This document shows, piece by piece, positions 35,001 through 40,317 of a stretch of 64,000 bases of DNA. The notes beneath the pieces were generated by a model, which saw nothing but the letters and a program-made list of their open reading frames with translations, made no database searches and was not told the DNA's origin. The stretch comes from Charina bottae (taxonomy: Eukaryota; Chordata; Lepidosauria; Squamata; Charinaidae): NCBI GenBank assembly GCA_023362775.1, contig JALMGJ010000003.1, positions 182,687,725 to 182,751,724 on the forward strand, given 5' to 3'. The position numbers were made by a program, and so were the translations under genes. Numbering within the stretch: the stretch's first letter is position 1; each line of letters begins with the position of its first letter.

Positions 35001-36450
35001 GCTTGCTAGTGGGTCCCCAATTTAGGCAAATGAGAGGCAGTAAGGCTCACTGCTTTTCGGCAGCAGCACTGGTCCTTTGGAATGGTCTCCCAATGGACAT
35101 CAGATTGGCTCCCGCTTGCTCTCTGGAAGCAGCTCAAAACAGAGCTCTTCAAGAAGGCATTTGGGCTGTGACATCATCTTGGTTGGGCTTATAGTTTGTT
35201 TTTGTAATGTTTTGCATTCTGTTTTATTTTAATTGCACTGTGAATGTTTTAATTATGTACTTTTACGCATATCTGTATCTTTGTGAACTGCTGAGAGTAC
35301 TTTGGGATTGTGGTGGTCTATAAATGTGATTATCAGTAATGTGCAGGGCTTTCTGCCTCCTCATTTAATCCTGAGAACAGCCTTGTGAGTTAGGGGAGAC
35401 AAAGAGATAGTTAATTGGCCCAAAATAACTCTGTAAATTACATAGATGAGTGGGGTTTTAATTTAGATCTTCCCAGTCCTGTATCACTCTAGCCACAACA
35501 ATGTATTGCCTCTTAAATGGGTCATTCCACCAGCCCACTTTTTCTTTTCTGTCATCTCTTTCCTTTCCAGATTCATCAAAACAAAACAATGGCCAAGTTC
35601 AAGCACTGGGCTATGCCAAAAATTGGCACTTTGTAGTCTCATGCACCCCAAAGTCTCCTTTTTATGATCTTTGGAACGATTTCTAATTATGACTGCTGAA
35701 AGGTAATCACAAAGTTTCCTTCCATTTTTAGATTGGAAAGTTGCAATGTAGCCTTAAAACAGACATATCAGCATTAAAAACCAACTTCCCCAAACTTTCC
35801 TGTTCTCCCACCTCCTCCACAGCCCATCGCCCCCTCCCAAATGTTAAGGGTTGCCCATTCCATCACAAAGCTACCCATTCCTGCACAAAACTTGATAAAA
35901 AAATAGGCTTACTTCTCATAACACGTAAGACCATAAGCGATGGTTTATAATCCACAATAGACATATTTTCACAACATCCTAAACCAGAAGCAAACCACAT
36001 TTTGACATGGCATGTGAAGCAAGCCTGCATGCTGCCTTGATTTTGTGAATCAGAATAATGCTCTGGAACCAGCTAAAGAGCAAAACATTAAAAACTTTAA
36101 ATGAACAAATAAAAACAGGTTAAAACTGCCTTCCCTAAAGTTGCAACACTGAGTTAGCATCATCACTGACATTAGCTAGCATTTTTGTCTAGTGCAGTAT
36201 GTGAACAAAATCCCCGAACTTAGTTTATCGTTTTCTGTGCCGTGCGAAACTGGATAAGCGCTGGAGAAAAGTATAATTAAGTTAAGCATAGATAAGTGCG
36301 TTGTGCGAACACCACCAGCGAGATGACACACAGACCACGGCTGGGGTGGTTAAAAGGAATGCTGACCAGCGATAGAAAGACCCTCACCTTCGTCAGCTGC
36401 TGGTGAATGATTTGCTTTAGTTCCGAGGCTTTTTCTGGCGGCAAAGCCAT
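11151..36450 (-). CDS. CEP76: CEP76, centrosomal protein of 76 kDa (complete, 12 coding exons)
   Basis: Twelve exons on the minus strand join in frame into a 662-residue protein (1989 nt with stop); the human protein is about 659 residues and closely similar along its length. Exons from the 5' end: 36388-36450, 32096-32251, 30319-30400, 29346-29570, 27414-27599, 26823-26920, 25866-25994, 22247-22438, 21075-21241, 19466-19799, 14934-15151, 11151-11289. All introns are GT-AG and phases match. Known role of the family: a centriole-associated protein that limits centriole reduplication, acting with CP110. Layout: N-terminal helical part, C2-type domain (about residues 100-270), transglutaminase-like domain (about 314-440, GDCEDH at 378-383), conserved C-terminal domain. 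I chose the MALPPEK start, which aligns with the human start; an in-frame ATG lies three codons upstream (36459). Divergent from PSMG2. Identification is very secure. Confidence 0.97.
11899..12188 (+). mobile_element. Penelope-like terminal fragment inserted in CR1
   Basis: Starts ATAGTGGTGAAGGCTTTCAT, resembling the complement of the 3' end of the element at 60236-62397, and contains CTGAAGATGCCAG...CTGGCGAAA at 12096-12126. Inverted arms GATGAGCTTT (about 11940) and AAAGCTCATC (about 12168). The 9-bp duplication TACTTTGGT flanks the stack (11890-11898 and 12783-12791). Confidence 0.7.
12195..12403 (-). mobile_element. Sauria-type SINE, copy 2 (5' truncated)
   Basis: Minus-strand SINE with its 3' end intact (AAAGGTAAAGGTTCCCCCCG) but lacking the tRNA-like head. 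Flanked by AATTACAGGTA at 12187-12197 and 12401-12411, showing insertion into the end of a Tigger-like MITE. Confidence 0.88.
12406..12782. mobile_element. Tigger-like MITE, copy 1
   Basis: Inverted ends CAGGTAGTCTGCACTTAATG and TTAAACGAGGACTACCTG flanked by TA. The interior has ATGTGACTGG and TGATTTTACGACCA blocks shared by the other copies. No transposase. Confidence 0.8.
13063..13270 (+). mobile_element. tRNA-derived SINE with CAATGGCAAACCACTTCTG body
   Basis: Head TTTGGTGTAGTGGTTAA, then GCTGGGTGACTTTGGC, GGCAATGGCAAACCACTTCT, and AGTCACCAGGAGTCAA near the end. Its head is shared with the 5602 SINE family; the 3' half differs. Confidence 0.78.
13561..14248. other. no recognised feature (CEP76 intron 11)
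   Basis: Intron sequence with no exon or repeat I can name. Confidence 0.5.
14249..14463 (-). mobile_element. tRNA-derived SINE (same family as 5602)
   Basis: Reverse-strand copy: GGCCCAAGGTCACCCAGCTG, TTAACCACTACACCAAACTA. Head and body complete, tail short. Confidence 0.82.
14475..14799 (-). mobile_element. Sauria-type SINE, copy 3 (full length)
   Basis: Complete minus-strand copy from the CTTTACCTTT-type tail to the tRNA-like head. Flanked by the 12-bp duplication ATAATTTTCTTA at 14464-14475 and 14800-14811. It landed next to the end of an older SINE. Confidence 0.92.
14934..15151 (-). CDS. CEP76: CEP76 coding exon 11
   Basis: 218 nt, residues 545-616 (DLGLATVWDDQLSYFLSPAL...RAFAACL). 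Acceptor GTACAG|GATC, donor CTTCG|GTAAAA. Strongly conserved C-terminal domain. Confidence 0.97.
15373..16166. mobile_element. Tigger-like MITE, copy 2 (enlarged, G-rich interior)
   Basis: Ends CAGGTACTCTTCACTTAAC and GTTAAGTGAAGACTACCTG-like termini flanked by TA. About 794 bp, longer than the other copies because of a G-rich central block (15780-16010) that does not resemble them. Open frames here reflect composition. Confidence 0.72.
16167..16830. other. no recognised feature (CEP76 intron 10)
   Basis: AT-rich intron sequence without a recognisable repeat. Confidence 0.5.
16831..17160 (-). mobile_element. Sauria-type SINE, copy 4 (full length)
   Basis: Complete minus-strand copy with tail AAAAGGTAAAGGTTCCCCCC and head ending CTGAGCCACCACACCCC. 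B-box region carries a small internal duplication of the CCGAACTTGCGATC segment relative to copy 3. Confidence 0.9.
17161..18216. other. CEP76 intron 10, possible unclassified repeat
   Basis: 17690-18216 has C-rich runs (17985, 18138) and mixed composition and leads into a hAT-type end at 18217. The left end of that element cannot be identified. No coding sequence. Confidence 0.4.
18217..18251. mobile_element. hAT right terminus remnant
   Basis: GTGGCCCAGGGAAGCC and GGTTGGACACCCCTG resemble the inverted ends of the hAT at 47581-48118. The partner left end was not found. Confidence 0.55.
18415..18668. mobile_element. Tigger-like MITE, copy 3 (diverged)
   Basis: Contains GCGACCGTTCAAAGTTATGA and ends near ATACTACCTG. 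The segment with GTCCTGTGCCTGACCTG is the complement of 54411-54430 in copy 7, so the two belong to one subfamily in opposite orientation. Confidence 0.65.
18669..19465. other. no recognised feature (CEP76 intron 10)
   Basis: AT-rich intron sequence; no repeat identified. Confidence 0.5.
19466..19799 (-). CDS. CEP76: CEP76 coding exon 10
   Basis: 334 nt, residues 433-544 (RYIHNPVKPDDPP...MLAVEHRK). The longest exon. Acceptor CTTCAG|GTAC, donor GGAAG|GTAGGT. Confidence 0.97.
20010..20385 (+). mobile_element. L2 LINE fragment, old
   Basis: Decayed L2 C-terminal segment: TACCAGGCACAATTCAAGGT, then CTTCTCTGGCACTGCACCCA, followed by the AT-rich 3' UTR. Several stops. Confidence 0.65.
20611..20923 (-). 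mobile_element. Sauria-type SINE, copy 5
   Basis: Minus-strand copy lacking the first bases of the tRNA-like head (ends at CTGGCGTCTTAC). Tail TAAAAAAGGTAAAGGTTCC. Confidence 0.9.
21075..21241 (-). CDS. CEP76: CEP76 coding exon 9 (transglutaminase-like core)
   Basis: 167 nt, residues 378-432 (GDCEDHANLLCSLLLGFG...FWESLTGH). Carries Cys380 in the GDCEDH motif and His411 in PHTWVMT, the positions expected for catalytic-type residues of the fold. Acceptor CTTCAG|GGTG, donor ATAG|GTAAGA. Confidence 0.97.
21391..21439. repeat. ATT/GTT trinucleotide microsatellite
   Basis: (ATT)n passing directly into (GTT)n, about 48 bp. Confidence 0.95.
21440..22246. other. CEP76 intron 8, unclassified
   Basis: 21440-21880 ends in TTTTGCACATCCCTAG and has inverted-looking TCTGGACC/GGTCCAGA segments (21466 and 21549). 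It may be an unclassified repeat. The rest is plain intron. Confidence 0.4.
22247..22438 (-). CDS. CEP76: CEP76 coding exon 8
   Basis: 192 nt, residues 314-377 (DENGINRPVCSYIRPLRAGR...LAFLCRNK). First part of the transglutaminase-like domain. Acceptor ATTCAG|GATG, donor CAAG|GTATAC. Confidence 0.97.
22990..23110 (-). mobile_element. SINE tail fragment (CAATGGCAAACCACTTCTG type)
   Basis: CTGGTGACTTCATGGACAGC, GCAGTTTTCTTGGCAAC and CAGAAGTTGTTTGCTACTGC are the diverged complement of the 13063 SINE body. Confidence 0.6.
23322..23440. mobile_element. palindromic hAT MITE, 119 bp
   Basis: Ends CAGTGTTTTTCAACCTTG and TAAGATTGAGAAACACTG. The whole element is nearly palindromic around GCATGCTGACTGGAGAATTC. 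Flanked by the perfect 8-bp duplication CCTTACAC (23314-23321, 23441-23448). Confidence 0.92.
23815..24172 (-). mobile_element. Sauria-type SINE, copy 6 (head duplicated)
   Basis: Full-length minus-strand copy. The 23-bp end of its tRNA-like head (ACCCGCTGAGCCACCACGCC plus CCT) is repeated in tandem at about 24126-24171. Confidence 0.9.
24749..24784. repeat. ATC trinucleotide microsatellite
   Basis: About twelve TCA/CAT units in a row. Confidence 0.95.
24785..25865. other. CEP76 intron 7, mostly unclassified
   Basis: No exon. A direct repeat with AGCAACCATYAGGTAAACAC occurs at 25513 and 25545. 25560-25740 has a TATAAGAG, AATAAATAAA and GTCTGTTTCCACACC pattern reminiscent of an LTR end, but no matching terminus is visible. 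Confidence 0.4.
25866..25994 (-). CDS. CEP76: CEP76 coding exon 7
   Basis: 129 nt, residues 271-313 (MALERQKTAEKERLFLVYAK...VKIFAQ). Charged helical linker before the transglutaminase-like domain. Acceptor TTACAG|ATGG, donor ACAG|GTTTGG. Confidence 0.97.
26823..26920 (-). CDS. CEP76: CEP76 coding exon 6
   Basis: 98 nt, residues 238-270 (GTESKVSVGVLNIKLEIYPK...EIINTQ). End of the C2-type domain. Acceptor CCAAAG|GTAC, donor CTCAG|GTATGT. Confidence 0.95.
27414..27599 (-). CDS. CEP76: CEP76 coding exon 5
   Basis: 186 nt, residues 176-237 (GEGSKMVDATTMLSI...VELLGV). C2-type domain. Acceptor AACAG|GTGAAG, donor GTAG|GTAAGT. Confidence 0.96.
28347..28560. mobile_element. Tigger-like MITE, copy 4
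   Basis: Ends TAGGTAGTCCTCATTTAGTG and GCTAAATGAGGACTATCTG, TA-flanked. Short version of the family (about 214 bp). Confidence 0.75.
28992..29306 (-). mobile_element. L1 LINE, 5'-truncated 3' end
   Basis: Minus strand encodes an L1 ORF2 C-terminal stretch (FERLETLYGLFVERRKY), then an A-rich 3' UTR. A TA/GA microsatellite occupies the tail (28998-29034). The 16-bp duplication ATAATGTTTAAATTCT lies at 28976-28991 and 29307-29322. The right copy starts 24 bases downstream of the CEP76 exon 4 donor. Confidence 0.82.
29346..29570 (-). CDS. CEP76: CEP76 coding exon 4
   Basis: 225 nt, residues 101-175 (TNIDPTRRYLYLQVLGGKAF...YKDTL). Start of the C2-type domain. Acceptor TTACAG|CAAA, donor TTAG|GTAAGT. 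A short L1 insertion lies just past this donor. Confidence 0.97.
29916..30201. mobile_element. Tigger-like MITE, copy 5, with Tc1-like insert
   Basis: Ends CAGGTAGTCCTCACTTAAC and TTAAGCAATGACCACCTG, TA-flanked. The middle (about 30010-30145) is replaced by TACAGTTGTAATCAAAATTA and TTCAACCCCCATTGC, which look like the terminus of a Tc1/mariner-type element. Confidence 0.65.
30319..30400 (-). CDS. CEP76: CEP76 coding exon 3 (divergent)
   Basis: 82 nt, residues 74-100 plus one base (DINDRERISTPKP...VDRQPAVLKK). It matches the low-conservation human segment ending FDRQSTLKK. Acceptor CTGTAG|GATA, donor AAAA|GTATGT. It is too short and divergent to stand out alone; the frame linking exons 2 and 4 confirms it. 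Confidence 0.92.
30733..31022 (+). mobile_element. possible solo LTR
   Basis: Begins TGTAACTGAGGGGG, ends CACCTACACA, and has AATAAACACTAGAGAC at 30968 with a G/T-rich stretch after it, all LTR-like. No flanking duplication, primer-binding site or internal genes seen. Could be another repeat type. Confidence 0.4.
31035..31343. mobile_element. hAT MITE (GGTTTCTCAACCAGGG family), copy 1
   Basis: Inverted ends TAGGGTTTCTCAACC and GGTTGAGAAAGGCTG. Flanked by CACTATCG (31027-31034) and CTCTATCG (31344-31351), 7 of 8 matching. Interior AT-rich, non-coding. A close copy lies at 39174. Confidence 0.82.
31462..31685 (+). mobile_element. Sauria-type SINE, copy 7 (3' truncated)
   Basis: Intact head (GATGGCTCAGCGGGTAAGAC, GAGGTTCGAATCCC); stops in the body at CATGCCAGCTACATGACC, losing the BovB-like end. 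Followed by a TTAA-rich repeat (31686-31738). Confidence 0.9.
32096..32251 (-). CDS. CEP76: CEP76 coding exon 2
   Basis: 156 nt, residues 22-73 (MDVHSRIRAVL...KELSFVP). Acceptor TTTTAG|ATGG, donor CCT|GTGAGT. Phase 0 at both ends. Confidence 0.96.
32522..32896. mobile_element. Tigger-like MITE, copy 6 (best preserved)
   Basis: Ends CAGGTAGTCCTCAACTTATG and CATAAGTTGAGGACTACCTG are near-perfect inverted repeats, TA on the right. Interior has TGGTCACATGATCAAAATTTG and GGGTCACAGGATCACC-like blocks. Confidence 0.85.
32938..33562 (+). mobile_element. L2 LINE, 3' end
   Basis: Encodes the L2 C-terminal segment (MGLPLKTIRKLQLVQNAAAR...RRRAFSVTAPTLWNSLPPEL), with an internal deletion after LLRELHGMG, then the 3' hairpin (CCGCCCAGAGTCCCG, GGGAGATGGGCGG) and an AAAT tail. 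Confidence 0.9.
33845..34115. mobile_element. CpG-rich hAT MITE, copy 1
   Basis: Ends CAGAGCTTTCCAAACTGTG and CTTTGAAAAGCCCTG. Perfect 8-bp duplication CTCTACTA (33837-33844, 34116-34123). The interior is made of inverted CpG-rich blocks (GAAGCGCTGATC, CTTCCGGGTTTT, TGTGTCGCCAC) and can fold extensively. Confidence 0.92.
34735..35345 (+). mobile_element. L2 LINE fragment, divergent
   Basis: Degenerate L2 C-terminal segment (TACAAGGGGCTGCTTTTAAA, CTGCACTGGTTGTCAATAGG, TGGAATGGTCTCCC) followed by an AT-rich end. Older or a different subfamily from the 32938 copy. Confidence 0.7.
35346..36387. other. CEP76 intron 1, no recognised feature
   Basis: Plain intron sequence; no exon or clear repeat. 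Confidence 0.5.
36388..36450 (-). CDS. CEP76: CEP76 coding exon 1
   Basis: 63 nt, residues 1-21 (MALPPEKASELKQ...QQLTK). Donor reads AAG|GTGAGG. An upstream in-frame ATG at 36457-36459 would add MGN; the human protein starts at the equivalent of the downstream Met, so that start is preferred. Confidence 0.95.
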
Positions 36451-36994
36451 GTTCCCCAACTGTCGCTACAGAAATCAGAAGTCGCGTTAATTCCCAGGTC
36501 CCTTCGCCATCTCCAGGAGCGCAACCCGAACCCGCCCGCGCCTCCTCCCCTCCCGCTCGCTCACCCGCTCGCGCCCCGTCTCAGCTCTGCAGAGCGCCCA
36601 TTGGCTCAGTCGTCAACCAACCAGCACCTGACGTCCCACTCCCAGTTGGGCAGCGGCCTTTCATCCCAACCGTCTTTCCAAAGAGCGCTCGGTGAGGTCT
36701 GTCCTACGGAGTCGCCTGAGAAGAGCCGCGGCCCTTTCTATTCCTGCCCTTCCTCCTAACCTGCGTCCAGCAAGCAGCTCGGCCAAAGCGATGTTTCGAT
36801 GTTGTTCTTCCGGCTCCACTAGCCGGCTTTCAGTAAAGCTGTTGCTAGAGAGGTTGACAGGCACCGTCCGAACACCTATTCCTGCCAAGGACAGTACAGG
36901 ACCCAGGACGTAGAAACCGGCACGCTTCTCTCCCCGTTTTGGATCGCTACGTGGTATTTCGTGGCTGTTTGTTGTTTTCTCCTTCATTGCCGAG
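36451..36994. promoter_or_regulatory. CEP76-PSMG2 bidirectional promoter / CpG-rich region
   Basis: 544 bp separate the two divergent start codons. The stretch 36480-36660 is very GC- and CpG-rich and has no TATA box. It carries an ATTGG (inverted CCAAT) at 36600-36604 and a TGACGT CRE-type half site at 36629-36634. This is the composition expected of a shared housekeeping promoter. The 5' UTRs of both genes must lie here; transcription starts cannot be placed by eye. Confidence 0.8.
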
Positions 36995-37054
36995 ATGTTC
37001 ATTTCCTGTGACGGCTGTGCGTGCTCCGATTTCAAAGGCTTCACACTCCTTATG
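36995..37054 (+). CDS. PSMG2: PSMG2 coding exon 1
   Basis: 60 nt, residues 1-20 (MFISCDGCACSDFKGFTLLM). It aligns with the human N terminus MFVPCGESAPDLAGFTLLM, with one residue more. Donor ATG|GTAAAA. The ATG is the first in frame and matches the family start. Confidence 0.93.
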
Positions 37055-40000
37055 GTAAAATAAACATTAATTTTCTTGAGTTTTATAATCAGGTATTTCT
37101 TAGGCCGTTGTCCGGGCAACCAGCGAGTGGTACAACTGCGCGGCGTTTTTGAACTCTGACCTCTTCCCGCGCCTGCTTGATGAGGTTTGAGAGGGATGTT
37201 AAAAGCCTTGGGAACACGCACGCTAAGGGCTCATACATCTGTCTTTCTCCATTTCCTTATTTTTCTCTTCTATTCACTGTAATTAAAAAGACTCATGACG
37301 GCTCACAATACGATCATTCCAGTCTTATAAAATAAATCTTTTATCATTTTAAAACAATTCTACTTTGGATTTTTTTGAAAAAGAAAAGGAGTAGAAGCAT
37401 TCTTTCAAATAATCAAAGCAAAGAGATACAGAACTAGTAATCGGATTTTTGCAGTCCAGATATAGTAGTGGTACCTGAAGCTTCTAGTCTCAAGGAAACC
37501 GAATGTTGGACTAATGGACTTTTCATGTGGTCCATCAGTGTTCTCATTTTAGGATTTTTATCAATTAACAACTGTAATGTGTTAAAAACCCATTGTGTCA
37601 TTGAGACCTTCTGAGATTGCCTGAAACCTTTTGATTATATTTGTTCAACAATGTTTTGCTAAATTGGTGCTGTTAAAGTCCCCTTTTCCAAAACAGTCAC
37701 TTTGAGGTCTGCCATGGAGGGTCCTAGGAGGTTGAAATACTCTGTCCTTTATTTTGAGTCCTGATGTCAATAATTTGTCCTTGTTTTGAGTCCTGATGTC
37801 AAATCTGTCCATTAATTTTTTTCTATAAAATTTGTCCCAAATTCAGAAGGGATTTGCTGGCATTTGCTGGCATATATCACATTGGAGGAAGAATATGTGA
37901 AGACACCTCTGATCTTGTGTGTGTGGCCCACAGTCCAATTTGGAAGTATGCTTACTTTCCCAGGAAAATGACAAAAGTAAATAAGGATAGTGGTGAGTGT
38001 ACTGCAAGAATGAAGGGCAGAACAGAATGAAGGCACTATTGAGAATGACAGAGAGTATTCTGGTAAATCAGTGCGTTGTAATTGTAATCATGTGGTCTTC
38101 CATGATATAACCATTTTTTGCAAAAAGCCAAGGCCTGTCTCCAGGAGCCTTTTTGAGAGCATATTCTTAAAATTTCAAATGTGCCCACCAATCTGAAAAG
38201 GTTGGGGACATCTGTTTTAAATGTATTAAAAGTTAATTAGGGGAATATTACTCACAATTTAAATTGAGGTGCTTTTTCTGTATAAATTGTTTTGTTTTTA
38301 TTATTGATGCAGAATGTTTACCCTTCTAGGCTGAAACTGAATAAAATGTTTTGAACCAAATACTGAGCACAAATAATTTTGTAGTTATGTTACTTCTGTA
38401 TAGGAAATGTGTGAATTTTGGAAGATGTACATATAGTCAAAATTTTTAACCAATCACATTTTGTGCTACTCCCATATAAAGTTAAATAGATGTACAATAT
38501 AATGTACATGTAATTTTCCAGTTCAGAAGTACTATTCAATTATCTGTAAAGTAACTATTTGAGCTTTATTGCAATGCAGCATATAAATGCTAAAGTATAT
38601 AATCCATTTGTCTGCAGCTGATTAAGACATTTTCATATGAAGAAAGACATATTTTATTTCAGTAATTATCAAGTGAATATATAAATACAATATTTCTTTG
38701 AATTAATCCACAACGATACTGTAATTTAATACGGTTTTGCAAACCTACAGTGCAAAATAGATACATAGCTAATTTGTTCTGGTCTATGACCGAAATAAAG
38801 ATTGATTGATTGATTGATTGATTGATAGCTAATTTGTTATTTCTTTATTTCCAACAAATTAGAAATAGTAAGTATTTGAGATGATATAACCTATGTTTGT
38901 TTCTTATCTAATTTCAGCCGGCTGTATCAGTGGGCAATGTTGGCCAGCTGGCTGTAGATTTAGTCATTTCTACACTTCATATACCCAAAGTTGGTTATTT
39001 TTATACTGATTGTCTTGTGCCAATGGTTGGAAATAATCCATATGCAACAACAGAAGAGGATGCAACAGAACTGTGCATAAATGCTGAAGGTAGGTGATGT
39101 AAATACAGTCATGCCATCACTAACTTGGGTGTAGATTGGGTGCTTGAGATGTATGATATGATCTACTGTATTTCAGGGTTTCTCAGCCAGGGTTCCATGG
39201 AACCCTAGGGTTTTGCGAGAGGTCACTAGGGGTTCCCTGGGAGATCATGATTTATTTAAAAAATTATTTCAAATTCGGGCAAGTTCACCTTAAAGAAGTA
39301 AGTTTCCTTCTTTATTTTCAGTTTAAGAACACTGTTAATGCATATATAGAGGCCTACACATGAATAATTTTGTAACCTCTGGCCTATATTTGAGCTTGAA
39401 TGTGCAGGGGTTCCCTAAGGCCTGAAAAATATTTCAAGGGTTCCTCCAGGGTCAAAAAGTTGAGAAAGGCCCATCTATTTAGAGGCTTTTGCAGAGTAGT
39501 CCCTTAAACAGCAATGTAATGACTACCAAGATGCAACTGGAAATACTTTAATGCTGCTGCACTCCTGAGTCTGCTCAAGCTATTCTTTGTAAAGAGATTT
39601 TCAAGTATCTTATTTGGCTTTAGCATTAAATAATAATAATAATTAATAATTAAATAATAATAAGGGGTGTGGTGGCTCAGCGGGTAAGACGCCAGGCTTG
39701 TCGATCGGAAGATCGCAAGTTCGGAGGTTCGAATCCCTAGCCCTGCGTGCGGAGTGAGCTTCCGCACTAGCTCCAGCTCTTGCCAACCTAGCAATTCGAA
39801 AGCATGCAAATGCAAGTAGATTAATAGGTACCACTTCGGTGGGTAGGTAACAGCGTTCCGCACGTGTCATGCGGCCACATGACCGTGGAAGCATCTTCGG
39901 ACAACGCTGGCTCTTCGGCTAATGGGGATGAGCACCGGCCCCTAGAGTCGGACACAACTGCACAAATGTGCGGGGGGAACCTTTACTTTTTTAAATGACT

Positions 40001-40257
40001 ACCAAGATGCAGCTGGAAATACTTTAATGCTGCTGCACTCCTGAGTTTGCTCAAGCTATCCTTTGTAAAGAGATTTTCAAGTATCTTATTTGGCTTTAGC
40101 ATTAATTTCTCCAATATAGAATTTTTATAGAGATAGTTCTTTTTTTTTGTTATATAATTTTTATTAAATTTTAAATATACAAAGTTAAAAGTTGAAAATG
40201 AAACAGAAATAGAAATACAAATTAAGAAGAAAAGAAAAGAAAAGTGTAGCAAAGTAA

Positions 40258-40317
<60 letters not shown>

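Noticed and set aside
36692..36913. 73-residue plus-strand frame upstream of PSMG2, including MFRCCSSGSTSRL
   Set aside because: Considered as the PSMG2 start, but the MFISCDG...FTLLM exon at 36995 matches the family N terminus and splices in frame.
36661..37221. 186-residue minus-strand frame across the PSMG2 first exon
   Set aside because: It overlaps the shared CpG-rich promoter and the real PSMG2 exon 1 on the other strand; no recognisable family and no splice support.
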